From a virus: 42,049 nt of DNA. The notes beneath the pieces were generated by a model. It saw nothing but the letters and a program-made list of their open reading frames with translations, was not told the origin of the DNA and did no database searches. The DNA lies in IMG/VR virus record IMGVR_UViG_3300026459_000022, positions 1-42,049 of that record; one strand, written 5' to 3'. Shown here piece after piece: positions 6,299 through 15,512 of the stretch. The translations under genes were made by a program, and so were the position numbers. The number at the start of each line of letters is the position of its first letter. Position 1 is the stretch's first letter.

Positions 6299-9200
6299 CT
6301 ATCGCTGCTGCATGTTCAACAACTGCTGTCTACGCTGCTCAATCATTGCTCCTAACGGATCGTTAGGGAACAACTGCGGATACAACATTGGCATTGATGC
6401 CATTGATGGTGTTGGTCGCGGTGGTGGCGTAGTCGGAATACGGAACGTAGTTCCCGTAGTCGGCGGCGCAGGAGGCAAGGCTCTTAGCATCTCCCTTGCT
6501 GTAGCGCGCGGCACCACAGGCAACTCTGCTCTGCCCGGCACAGGAATTTGCTCCTCGCCCCTTACTGCGCGTTCTGTCTCTATCAGTTCTGCACGAGCCG
6601 CGCCCGGAACAATTTTGCTTGCCGGGATACCAATGTTTTGTAGCTGCCCTGCAACCTTCTTGGCCTCCTGCGGAGTGCCTACGCGAACAATCTGTGAGGC
6701 AAACTGTGGGTCTTCCAAAGCTTTGGTAAAAATCCGCTTGTATAGCTCGTTCTCCAAGCCAGCGCTAAGACGTACCAACAGAGCAAGGGCTCCGGTGCTC
6801 GGTGCAATCCTGCCGACTGCTGCTTCGCGCATCGTGGTGGTTAGGAACTGAATACCAGAACCAAACACACGCTTTAGCGAGTTGTCCAGCGATTCAAATA
6901 CAGGGATTTGACCTGTAACGTCGGCAAAAGCATTGACGCGCGCTTGCAGATCAGCCAAGACTTTCAGGTCGTCCAAATGCTTGGTATCTTTAAACAACAC
7001 TTGCAACGACTTCTGATTCTGCTCGAGGAAGGACTTCAAGGCCCCGCCTTTGACAGAACCCTCTGTAGCTACATCAAACACCGCACGGCGCAGCGAAGCA
7101 AGGCGCTCTGGGTCTTTGCCAAACTCATCTACCAGAACACGCATGGTTGCAGGGTCCTGAATAGCCTTGGATAGCACTTGGCGCGGATCAGCATCTGGCC
7201 TAGCGGCTTTTTGCAATAGCGTATCGAGCTCTGCATTCTTTGCCTGCAGACGGCGCTGATCCAGTTCGCCAAGGCGGCGCACATAATCATCCGCAACAGT
7301 TACTTCGTTCTGCAGTTTTGCACGGATGCCTTCCGGCAACGCTTCTACTATGTTGCGGTTTTTATCCAGCACGGAGCGGATTTTCTTTGGATCCACCACG
7401 CCTTCTGCTGTCAGAACGCCTTTGTTACGCAGCCAATCTATCGCACCACGCTCTAACAAGGCATCGAACTGCGGAATGCCCCCCAGTGTTATCTGTAACT
7501 GGCGCAGATTCTCAGCATTCTGAAATGCCTTTTGCATGATCTGCTCGTTGCCCAGCAGAAACTCTTCGCCACGCATCTTCCTGCCGGAGATCATCAGTGG
7601 CAAGGATTTCTCAAAACCTTCCTTGTAATCTGACAACACCCCACGCATTGCATCGTACTCACGAGCAATCTTTGGCACGTGGTCCAAGATCAGTTTTTCA
7701 ACGTCATTGAACACAGCAGTTCCGGTGTCCAATATCCTCTGCGCGTCAGTCAAGCGCGTCGCGCCACGGCCCATGGCAGAGTTGTAACGTGCGATGCTGT
7801 CTGTACGGTAGCGAGAAGCCGCAGCAAGGTAATCCAGCGCTTCTGGCAGATTGATATTGACCGACGTATTTTCCCGTGCAATCAATTCCGCATCGGCTTT
7901 GATCTGCTCTGGATTGATAACGATGGACTTGTTAGGAATGCCAGTAGGTATGATCTTCTCGCCTTCTGGCCCCGTCTTTGCAATATCTGCTGCAGTAACG
8001 CCACGCCTGCCTTTTGTCTTCTTACCATATAGCAAAGCAAATGCCTGACTGCGCACTGCCTCTTCAAGATCAGTAGGTAAGCCCATGCCAGCGATCTGCT
8101 TATCAATGCTTTCATTGGTAAGCTGCTTGATCATCCTGTTTTCCAGCGCATTACGCGTCTGCTGTTGTATTTCAACAAAGGACTTTAAGCGCTGTATTGG
8201 CTCTGGGACAGAAATACGTGTGGAAGGGCGGTCAGGCGTATATTTGGCGATTAGTTTCATCGCCGCTTCTTCCATATCCTGTGCAGGGAACAAGGATTTA
8301 CCTTCTTCCCGGGTAGGCATAGGCAGGCCCTCGGGCGACGTAGCTTGACGCAAGCCCATCCTGTTCAGGGTGTTCTTGCGCATGCTATAGTCAAACTCCA
8401 TGGCAGACAGCAACGCACCACGCAGTTCGTTGTTGATCATATCCATGTTCTGCGGTCCGAGGCGCTCGGACAGCGCTGCGACTTCCGCTTCCGTCATATC
8501 CTTTTGAGCGCGCACCAGCGACTCAAAGAATTGTTGACGGTCTGCCTGTGCTGCTTGGAATGCCTCAACCACCGCTTGCCGCGACTCGGGTGCGATGGAG
8601 TCAAACAGGGATTTGAGCTTCTGTTGATTCTCGTTGATCCGTGCCTTTGTGGCTTCTAATTCCTTTGGCCCCAACTGATTTAAAAGCTCAGCCTTGCGCT
8701 GCAGGAGAGGGCCGTACATGGTGCGCTCAGCAGCATCAAACAAAAAGCCTGCCTCTGCAAAGCGTGGATCAGCCAATGCCTGCTCAAGCTGACGCAAAGC
8801 CTGTTGTGCTTCGGGGCTCTCGGATATTGGGCCGAAGACCTGTGCAAGCTTTTTCTCGGCATTCTTCATCAGAAGCTGCGGGGCAATCTTTACGCCCGGA
8901 AGTTGCCAGAACCGCGCTCCGGGAACGCCCTCTAGCGCGCCCTTTTCTATCTCTCCAAGACCAGCGGTCGCAGAGGTAATCTTGTTCTTCACCGCCCTGC
9001 CTGCCATTACAGAAGGCACATAATTTAATGCCATGGGCAGGCCAACTAGCGCAGCGGTGGGCAGCAATGTCTCGTACAACTGCTTGTTCGGGTTTTCATC
9101 GCTGACTTCTTCTTTAACAGCCTGACGCAACCCTTCATATGCCGAACCAAAGGTTACGTCCAGTGCAGCCGCCAGCCGCGGGTTCTTCTGCACAAAAGAA

Positions 9201-9658
9201 ATGGCATCCTTTGCGATGCCTTTTAATACGCCCTCGCCAGCACGTGTGGTGGCAGTAACCATCGGCCTTGTTCTTGCGGCCCAAGCCAGCACCCCGGTAA
9301 ATGGCATCGTGCCGCCAATGCCTTCGCCAACAGCGCGCGCGTAGCGCTCTTCAGCATTTCTGGTAGGCATCTCGCCCTTGTTAAACAGCCTGCCCAAGGT
9401 AAAGACATCATCTTCCTTCATGCCCAATCCACGCCCGATAGCCTTGGTTGCGGCATCCGGCAGAGCAAAGAGCATGGAGTTGAATCCCCATGACAAGTTG
9501 TTCAACAAGCCACTAACTCTATCTCCGCCCGTTGTAGCCACATCCGCTTTTGTAGGTTCACGGGGCGCAACGACAGTGGGCGTACCCTCGGTACGCCCAA
9601 CAATCTCTCCTGTTGCAAGATCAACTACCTCACCACGAGTATTGGTTATGGTTGTCAT
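6299..9658 (-). CDS. Large phage protein, probable virion/ejection protein (1119 residues)
   Basis: The ATG (9656-9658) overlaps the previous stop as ATGA. The protein is long and mostly helical in appearance. The N-terminus is polar (about residues 1-45). Hydrophobic Gly/Ala-rich segments lie around residues 90-150 (VGEGIGGTMPFTGVLAWAA) and 170-230. Long charged Gln/Glu/Arg stretches of coiled-coil type extend to about 950, and a Pro-rich tail ends the protein (LPPAPPTTG onward). I do not recognise an enzyme motif. Its size, helical make-up and place between structural genes and lysis genes match inner capsid or DNA-ejection proteins of short-tailed phages, such as T7 gp15/gp16 by analogy of position. 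That assignment is inference. Confidence 0.6.
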   Translation of the reverse strand: MTTITNTRGEVVDLATGEIVGRTEGTPTVVAPREPTKADVATTGGDRVSGLLNNLSWGFNSMLFALPDAATKAIGRGLGMKEDDVFTLGRLFNKGEMPTRNAEERYARAVGEGIGGTMPFTGVLAWAARTRPMVTATTRAGEGVLKGIAKDAISFVQKNPRLAAALDVTFGSAYEGLRQAVKEEVSDENPNKQLYETLLPTAALVGLPMALNYVPSVMAGRAVKNKITSATAGLGEIEKGALEGVPGARFWQLPGVKIAPQLLMKNAEKKLAQVFGPISESPEAQQALRQLEQALADPRFAEAGFLFDAAERTMYGPLLQRKAELLNQLGPKELEATKARINENQQKLKSLFDSIAPESRQAVVEAFQAAQADRQQFFESLVRAQKDMTEAEVAALSERLGPQNMDMINNELRGALLSAMEFDYSMRKNTLNRMGLRQATSPEGLPMPTREEGKSLFPAQDMEEAAMKLIAKYTPDRPSTRISVPEPIQRLKSFVEIQQQTRNALENRMIKQLTNESIDKQIAGMGLPTDLEEAVRSQAFALLYGKKTKGRRGVTAADIAKTGPEGEKIIPTGIPNKSIVINPEQIKADAELIARENTSVNINLPEALDYLAAASRYRTDSIARYNSAMGRGATRLTDAQRILDTGTAVFNDVEKLILDHVPKIAREYDAMRGVLSDYKEGFEKSLPLMISGRKMRGEEFLLGNEQIMQKAFQNAENLRQLQITLGGIPQFDALLERGAIDWLRNKGVLTAEGVVDPKKIRSVLDKNRNIVEALPEGIRAKLQNEVTVADDYVRRLGELDQRRLQAKNAELDTLLQKAARPDADPRQVLSKAIQDPATMRVLVDEFGKDPERLASLRRAVFDVATEGSVKGGALKSFLEQNQKSLQVLFKDTKHLDDLKVLADLQARVNAFADVTGQIPVFESLDNSLKRVFGSGIQFLTTTMREAAVGRIAPSTGALALLVRLSAGLENELYKRIFTKALEDPQFASQIVRVGTPQEAKKVAGQLQNIGIPASKIVPGAARAELIETERAVRGEEQIPVPGRAELPVVPRATAREMLRALPPAPPTTGTTFRIPTTPPPRPTPSMASMPMLYPQLFPNDPLGAMIEQRRQQLLNMQQR

Positions 9659-12057
9659 TTGGGCAGCAATCCTCTTAGTTGAGCAGGATTAAAGGCATCC
9701 ACGCGACCGTTAGGCATTTTGATGTACACAAGCGCATTGGGGTCCTGCAACGTCCCAATGGTTGACCCTAAGAAGGTAAACATACGCTTTTGATCATTAG
9801 GATCAGCAGAGATAATGAACGGATCGTTTTGTGTACCCGTGTTGGGGGTACGCATCACATAATCTTCATCAATGTATCCAAGCTGTGTCAGCACCTGCTG
9901 ACGTGCATTACGCAGCATTGCTTCCATGCTATTGAACTGCTTTGCTGCCAATTCCTTGTTAGTGAAAAACGCCGTGGGGTCAGCAATGCCTTTAGCTGTT
10001 TCTCTGGCCCATTCTTGTTCCTGAACAGCCACTCTGCCTTGATCATTAGCAGAAGCAATGCTCTTCATGATCTGGTTCATGCCAGTGGAAATGCGTGTGG
10101 CAGTATCTGTCACATCAACATCAGGACGGATTAGGCCGCCTGAGATAGGCACAAGGATGTTGTTGATCTTGTCAGAGAACCACGTGCCGGGACTATAAGC
10201 ACCCGCATATGTGCCCTTCAAGTTATCCAAGGTGGACAAACTATTGTCCAGCGCGCGCAGCGTATTTCCAAGCTTGATGCGCTCTGCCTTATCTGTTTCT
10301 ACTGTAGACGGGGCTTTGCCTCTGAACTCCACAAACGGATTGTCCGTATTACGCAAGGTAAAGCGGCTACCTACAGCAGAAGTCACTGTTGGGTCATTGG
10401 GGTCAATCGAGTTACCAACAAATGTGCCGCGCTTGGTCTTGCTTGTGCGAAGGCCCATACCGGCATCTTCAGTAACAAGGCCACCTTCTTTAATTAGTTC
10501 ACGCTGCGTTGCATAGTCTTCTTTCAACGCCATGCGCTGCAGGTCCGCGTTTGCTTTGAGCACAGCCAGTTGGTAATCGCGAGCAAACTTGTCTTGCAGA
10601 TTGACATCATCAATAGCCTGCTGCAGCGTAGCTGTCTTGATCTTGAGCTTGCGATCTTTTGCCATTGCCACCAGACCAGCAAAGCCTCGCGGCATGCCTT
10701 CTAGCGACTTACCTAAAGCCATTGCGGCTGTTGGCTGATATGTTGAAGCAAGTTTGAAGCCCGCGTCTGACAGAAGCAGGAGCGCGTTCATCTTCATGTC
10801 TTCTTTAGTATCACCAAGAAGCTCAGAGAACAGCGGTTCGTACTCCGCCTTTGCTTCCTGTATGCGCTGCATACGGGTCCTCGGCGCAGCCTCTTTCTCC
10901 TCTTTCAAGGACTTCTTGATAAATTCAGAAGTCAGGCCTTCAAAGCCCTGCGTATCAAACGCACCGGCTGCTACAGGCTTTTCTTCTGCGGCTGGCGGAG
11001 CCTCTACTGCAGGAGCTTCGCCTGTATATGCCTCTCCAGAGTACAAAGCGGGTCTTGGGCGAGGGCCAACAATCTCACGGCCTTTTTCATCCCGTAAAGG
11101 CGGGCCTTGATCAGGAATCTGATCAACCATCGATTCTGCTGGTTTGCCGGTAGGCGTAGTCAGCTTTTGATACATCGCTGCTGCCGTGCCTGCCCCTAAC
11201 GCAGGGACAACACTCTTTTCTGCTACAGACATTGCACGAGGATAAGACGCGCGGGCCGCGTTCAGTCCTCTTTCAGCCATGCCAGTTATTTCCTCGAACG
11301 GCTCACCAATAGCCCGACGAAGTGACGGCTGACGAAGATCCGTTACGCCCAGTGTAGTAGCAGGGGTAATGCGAGTGCCTTCTCCCATAGCAGGGCCACT
11401 TCGGGTCATCTGCACGGTTTCTCTGCCCTGTAGATAGATTGGCCTGCCATCTGCACCTACCATTGGCACAGCGCCATAAACATTCTCTGGGACTGACCCA
11501 AACAGGCGACCAAGGTATTGATCGAGCGCTGGCATAACCTCACTGCCATAGCGCGCCGCACTTTTAAAAAATCCGCCAGCTTGCGCACGAACAGGAGGTA
11601 GGCCGTCAGGGGTAGGCGGAGCCTGCTCAGCTCCGCCCGGTTGAAAAGGGGGCATACCCTCCATGCCACCGGGTGGCATAGCTTGTGGCATCCCCGGACC
11701 TCCGGGAGGAGGCATCATCTCCTGACCCTGTGGCAGTTGCATAATGCCCATTCCTTCAGGAGCCATTGGCGGGGCGGACTGAGTAGCAAGCTGCGGCTGC
11801 AACATGGCAAGCACCTCAGGAGGTGTCTCCATCGCAGCCTCTTCGCCAACCATCTGAGCAAGTTCCATGTAACGAGCGTCTATTGAACGCATATCGCCGC
11901 GCAGATTATTCATCAGAATTTCAGGATTCTGAGGAGTACGTGCCATTTGAGGCATTTCCTCTTCCTGCTCCTCAAACCCCTGCATGATGCCGGAATTCAT
12001 CTCGCTTTTTGATACAGGCATCGTAAACATCGCCCGCTTCATGATCTCATTATTCAT
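9655..12057 (-). CDS. Large phage protein, probable virion/ejection protein (800 residues)
   Basis: The start has AAGGA upstream. Residues 1-90 are acidic and Met-rich. Residues 95-155 are a low-complexity Met/Pro/Gly/Gln region. Next comes RAQAGGFFKSAARYG (about 157-171), a form of the Gly-Gly motif that recurs in several proteins here. The middle is Pro/Glu-rich (EAPPAAEEKPVAA). The C-terminal half from about residue 375 is helical and charged, followed by a more ordered domain (GTYAGAYSPGTWFSDKIN onward, about 615-800). No catalytic motif is seen. Overlap with the next gene by ATGA suggests the two large proteins are made in fixed ratio. Probably an internal virion protein, by size and neighbourhood. 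Confidence 0.58.
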   Translation of the reverse strand: MNNEIMKRAMFTMPVSKSEMNSGIMQGFEEQEEEMPQMARTPQNPEILMNNLRGDMRSIDARYMELAQMVGEEAAMETPPEVLAMLQPQLATQSAPPMAPEGMGIMQLPQGQEMMPPPGGPGMPQAMPPGGMEGMPPFQPGGAEQAPPTPDGLPPVRAQAGGFFKSAARYGSEVMPALDQYLGRLFGSVPENVYGAVPMVGADGRPIYLQGRETVQMTRSGPAMGEGTRITPATTLGVTDLRQPSLRRAIGEPFEEITGMAERGLNAARASYPRAMSVAEKSVVPALGAGTAAAMYQKLTTPTGKPAESMVDQIPDQGPPLRDEKGREIVGPRPRPALYSGEAYTGEAPAVEAPPAAEEKPVAAGAFDTQGFEGLTSEFIKKSLKEEKEAAPRTRMQRIQEAKAEYEPLFSELLGDTKEDMKMNALLLLSDAGFKLASTYQPTAAMALGKSLEGMPRGFAGLVAMAKDRKLKIKTATLQQAIDDVNLQDKFARDYQLAVLKANADLQRMALKEDYATQRELIKEGGLVTEDAGMGLRTSKTKRGTFVGNSIDPNDPTVTSAVGSRFTLRNTDNPFVEFRGKAPSTVETDKAERIKLGNTLRALDNSLSTLDNLKGTYAGAYSPGTWFSDKINNILVPISGGLIRPDVDVTDTATRISTGMNQIMKSIASANDQGRVAVQEQEWARETAKGIADPTAFFTNKELAAKQFNSMEAMLRNARQQVLTQLGYIDEDYVMRTPNTGTQNDPFIISADPNDQKRMFTFLGSTIGTLQDPNALVYIKMPNGRVDAFNPAQLRGLLPK

Positions 12058-12066
12058 GTCTTTTCC

Positions 12067-12906
12067 TTAGAGAACCCCTGCTACCTTCGCTGCTCCCAAG
12101 CCAGATGCCACACCTGTTGCCAAACCAGCAAACTGCTGGAATGGACTTGGCGCGGGCTGTGTCACAGTACCTGCCATCATTTGCGTGGACGGCGCGCCCT
12201 TGTAAATATCTGACAAGAAGGCGAGGTTTTGGAACGGCTGATATACCTGCTGTAGCTGCGTAGCGCGCAGTGCATCGAGTTCTGCTTGGCGCTGACGCTG
12301 GCCTGATTGACCGAGGTTGAACAGGAAATTGACATCCTGCTGACCCAACTGCTGCATCAACGAGCCAATTCCTGCACCCGCCTGTGCGGCCTGCAGTTGT
12401 CGGTTCTTTTCCGCCTCAAATGCCCCCAGAGCCTGTGTATAGCCCTGCTGCAGCGCTCCTGTAATGGCTTGATTACGCTGTTCAGACAACGCGCGCTCTA
12501 GCTCTGCACGTTGAATGCCTTCGCGGCTACCGCCAAAAGCACCTGACCGAATGGCCTGTGCTTGCAGGTTCTGACGAGCAATGTCCCCTTGGCGGTTGAT
12601 CTGCCGCAAAGACTCGTCAATAACCTGCTGCTGGTATGGGCTCATGAACCGCTGTGCAGCCTGAGGACCAAACTGCTCTACGCCGCCACCAACATAACCT
12701 GCTGCCCCTTGCAAAAACGGCAGGTATGCACCAATGCCTGCAGTGCCTGCAGAGATTGCCTGCTGCTGCTCTGGGCTCATGCCCGCTACTTGATAAGTAG
12801 GCAGCGTAGGTGTGGTTTCTGCAAGAGCTTTTGCAGACTTTAAGAGGCCTAATTTATAGGCCTCAATCTCAGGGGCTTCCCTGACTATTTGGGTTTCTTC
12901 TGCCAT
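12067..12906 (-). CDS. Conserved phage structural protein (279 residues)
   Basis: The ATG at 12906 has GAGGA upstream. The sequence is Gln/Ala-rich and strongly helical. At its centre is a run I recall as conserved in many uncultured marine and freshwater phages: SPYQQQVIDESLRQINRQ, then RSGAFGGSREGIQRAELE (about 119-136). A Gly/Ala-rich hydrophobic C-terminus follows (FAGLATGVASGLGAAKVAG). This combination of amphipathic helices and a small hydrophobic tail is like small internal virion or ejection proteins (T7 gp14 by analogy of size and place). No enzyme motif is present. It lies between three much larger proteins of the same kind, in one leftward unit. Confidence 0.6.
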   Translation of the reverse strand: MAEETQIVREAPEIEAYKLGLLKSAKALAETTPTLPTYQVAGMSPEQQQAISAGTAGIGAYLPFLQGAAGYVGGGVEQFGPQAAQRFMSPYQQQVIDESLRQINRQGDIARQNLQAQAIRSGAFGGSREGIQRAELERALSEQRNQAITGALQQGYTQALGAFEAEKNRQLQAAQAGAGIGSLMQQLGQQDVNFLFNLGQSGQRQRQAELDALRATQLQQVYQPFQNLAFLSDIYKGAPSTQMMAGTVTQPAPSPFQQFAGLATGVASGLGAAKVAGVL

Positions 12907-12909
12907 CGC

Positions 12910-15489
12910 TTATCCTCGGGCCGCGTTTTTCTCAAGTTGATGCATCAATGCATACATGCGTTTCGCGCCTTCACGGCGGTTACCACCACCCATGCCCCTA
13001 ACAGCACGGGCAGTCATTACAAACTCGCCATCAGACAGCATGGCAGGAATATCATCCGATGTCTCTGTGCCGGGACCGCTTATTTGGCCCGTGCGCCGCG
13101 GGTAATGAGGCGTCCCACCATGGCGCAGGGTAGTAATACCCCCTTGCATCATGGGATTCATCACTGGGCTGTCGTACACAGTAGGCGTCATGCCAAGCGT
13201 TGCCAAACCGCCATCTGCCAATTGCGTAGGCTGGATCAACTGACGCTGTGCATACAGGTAGCCATAGGGGTCTTGCATATACGCAGAAGGCATAGCTTGC
13301 GGAGGCATCATTCCAGCAGGCATGCCATAAGCGCCAGTGGCTTGCTGCACATCAGCCAAAGTGGCAGTGGGTTGTGCTGCGTTGACCGAAACAATCTGAC
13401 CTTCTGGGCTGTAGGTAACACCGGGCAGATTTTGTACGACATACTCGCTAGGCGCTCCTGCAATCAGGTCTTCGCCGGGAGTGCCAGACAATTCTTGCCG
13501 TAGTTGGGACGGTGGCGGCTGTTTTGGCTCAAATCCGCCCATCATGCCTAAGCCTGCAATGCCTGCAGCCGTTGCAGGGCCGTATGTACGCAGTATGCCC
13601 GGAGTAGCTTGTTCCACAGCAGCTTTTGCAGCCTGTGTGCCTGCTCCATACTTTGCTTCAATAGCTTGTATCTGCTCAGGCGTTGGGCCAGCAGGCATAA
13701 ACAGATCACTCAAGCCGCCTTTTACCTGCTCATAGCCTTTTGCAAAATCCCCGGTCAAAATATCTTTTACGCCGCCGCCTGTTTTAGCTAAGGATTCGGT
13801 AACACTAGGTGGCTGTGCTGGAAAACCTGCAGGAGCAGATGGAGCGGCTGCAGCCGTTGGGGTCACTCCGGGTATGTCAAGCACATCCGCGGGATTAGGA
13901 GGAGGGCGCAACGATAGGTTACTCGGATATCCTCCGGGGCCTTGTTGAGCATACTCTGCAAGATTGCCCGGAACCATTCCTGTGTCATATTCAACATATG
14001 AGGGAATGGTAGGAGAAAGCCCTGCTCTTCTCGCCGTAGCATCCGTTGCTAATGCGGCGCTATCTGCGGGAGCCGGTATTCTTCCGCCGAGGTATGTACT
14101 TTCTGCCCCAGCTAACGACAAATCCCGCTGCGCTCTTGCCAACTCTGCAGGCTGCATGGAACTCATATCATCTGCTGCGCCAAGCCCCGCTTTCATAATG
14201 TCTGCACCGGGCTTTAGTATGCCTTCTGGTGGGCCTTCAGCAAGACCTTGCTCAAATACATTGCGAGCGCTTCTCATATTCGAAGCTGCCGCTTCATCCA
14301 CAGCTTCCGCAGTTGTCTTCAATGCCTGCTGACCAGATGCCATACCTGTTCTTGCAGCATTAACTGCCTCAATACCTGTGGTAACTGCGCCAGAAGTAAG
14401 GCCGGTTTTGACAGCGTCTTGTAAGTCTTGACCAGTAGCTACTCCAGCCAAAGTTCCCAAGCCAACGCTAGTGATGCCCTTTTGTACTGACTCTGGCATT
14501 GATGTAAATGCCTTGACCGCGCCATCAACAAAAGGATTACCAGCATATTTAGCCGTAGTGCTGCCTACCCATTCAGATATGGGATTGGTAAAGCCCGGAG
14601 TAGTTACTTGACCTGCTGCGTTGGTAACAGGAGCGGAACTTGGTGTGGTGAAATAAGCAAATGCAGCACTCTTTAAGGCATCTTTAACATCGCCGCCAGA
14701 TGCGAGGGTCACGGCACCTGATGCAGTAGCCGCAGCAAAACCAGAATTCATCAGGCCCGCGCCTGCAGGACCTAAATAAACACTTAGTGCAATCGTTGCA
14801 GCAATCCTGCCTATGTCACTGGATAAAACCTTTTTAACGACACTGCCTACTGCCTTAAATGCTGATTTAACTGCACCAACTACCGACTTAAATGCTCCAC
14901 CAATAGCACTAACTATCTTATTAATAAAAAACTCGGGCAACCCTGTCTCTGGGTTAATCGTTCCAGAACCACCACGACTACGCAGCAAACGCGCTTCTTC
15001 TGGTGTGATATGAGCGAGCATCGTATCGCCATTGCGACCTTTGCTGGCAAGAATGCGAGCAGCCTCTGCGATACCGCCACGTGCAAACTCCTGTGGAGGA
15101 GGCGTCATGGTGGATGTGCCACGTGAACGACGCTCTTGTAGGAGCATCATTCCAAAAGAAGATAAAAACGCAGGATCATACTCAGCAGGGAGATCCCCCT
15201 CGTCAATATAATCCTTTGCTATTAGCTCTTCTACAGTTTTCTTGTATTCTTCAGGATTGTCGTAGAGATATTGAATAGCCTGTATTAGCGCATCAATCTG
15301 CTCATCTGTTAGTTCAGATAAATCCATCCCAGCTTCTGCGATGGTATTATCTATGGCCTCTGCTGCATCAGGGCGCGCTGCAGTTAACGCAGTAGTAATT
15401 GCATCATATGAATCATCCAAGCTTATGGTAGGACGACGCATATCATCATTTTCAGGCAGCGCCATAATCCCTTGTGTATTCTCTGCCAT
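12910..15489 (-). CDS. Large Gly/Ala-rich structural protein with conserved C-terminal motif
   Basis: This 859-residue protein starts at an ATG with GAGG upstream. It has an acidic helical N-terminus (1-125) and a motif FARGGI (135-140). Amphipathic and hydrophobic stretches follow at about 185-260 (KIVSAIGGAFKSVVGAVKSA and DIGRIAATIALSVYLG). The middle is low-complexity Ala/Gly/Pro. The C-terminus has further Gly-Gly motifs (LADGGL 757-762, LRHGGT 788-793) and a conserved block, ISGPGTETSDDIPAMLSDGE followed by FVMTARAVRG. I recall this block from many environmental phage proteins, of unassigned function. Membrane-active helices plus this tail suggest an internal or tail-tip protein that acts during DNA entry, but this is inference. 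Confidence 0.6.
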   Translation of the reverse strand: MAENTQGIMALPENDDMRRPTISLDDSYDAITTALTAARPDAAEAIDNTIAEAGMDLSELTDEQIDALIQAIQYLYDNPEEYKKTVEELIAKDYIDEGDLPAEYDPAFLSSFGMMLLQERRSRGTSTMTPPPQEFARGGIAEAARILASKGRNGDTMLAHITPEEARLLRSRGGSGTINPETGLPEFFINKIVSAIGGAFKSVVGAVKSAFKAVGSVVKKVLSSDIGRIAATIALSVYLGPAGAGLMNSGFAAATASGAVTLASGGDVKDALKSAAFAYFTTPSSAPVTNAAGQVTTPGFTNPISEWVGSTTAKYAGNPFVDGAVKAFTSMPESVQKGITSVGLGTLAGVATGQDLQDAVKTGLTSGAVTTGIEAVNAARTGMASGQQALKTTAEAVDEAAASNMRSARNVFEQGLAEGPPEGILKPGADIMKAGLGAADDMSSMQPAELARAQRDLSLAGAESTYLGGRIPAPADSAALATDATARRAGLSPTIPSYVEYDTGMVPGNLAEYAQQGPGGYPSNLSLRPPPNPADVLDIPGVTPTAAAAPSAPAGFPAQPPSVTESLAKTGGGVKDILTGDFAKGYEQVKGGLSDLFMPAGPTPEQIQAIEAKYGAGTQAAKAAVEQATPGILRTYGPATAAGIAGLGMMGGFEPKQPPPSQLRQELSGTPGEDLIAGAPSEYVVQNLPGVTYSPEGQIVSVNAAQPTATLADVQQATGAYGMPAGMMPPQAMPSAYMQDPYGYLYAQRQLIQPTQLADGGLATLGMTPTVYDSPVMNPMMQGGITTLRHGGTPHYPRRTGQISGPGTETSDDIPAMLSDGEFVMTARAVRGMGGGNRREGAKRMYALMHQLEKNAARG

Positions 15490-15512
15490 CTCAGGCCCTC
15501 AATAAAATATGG

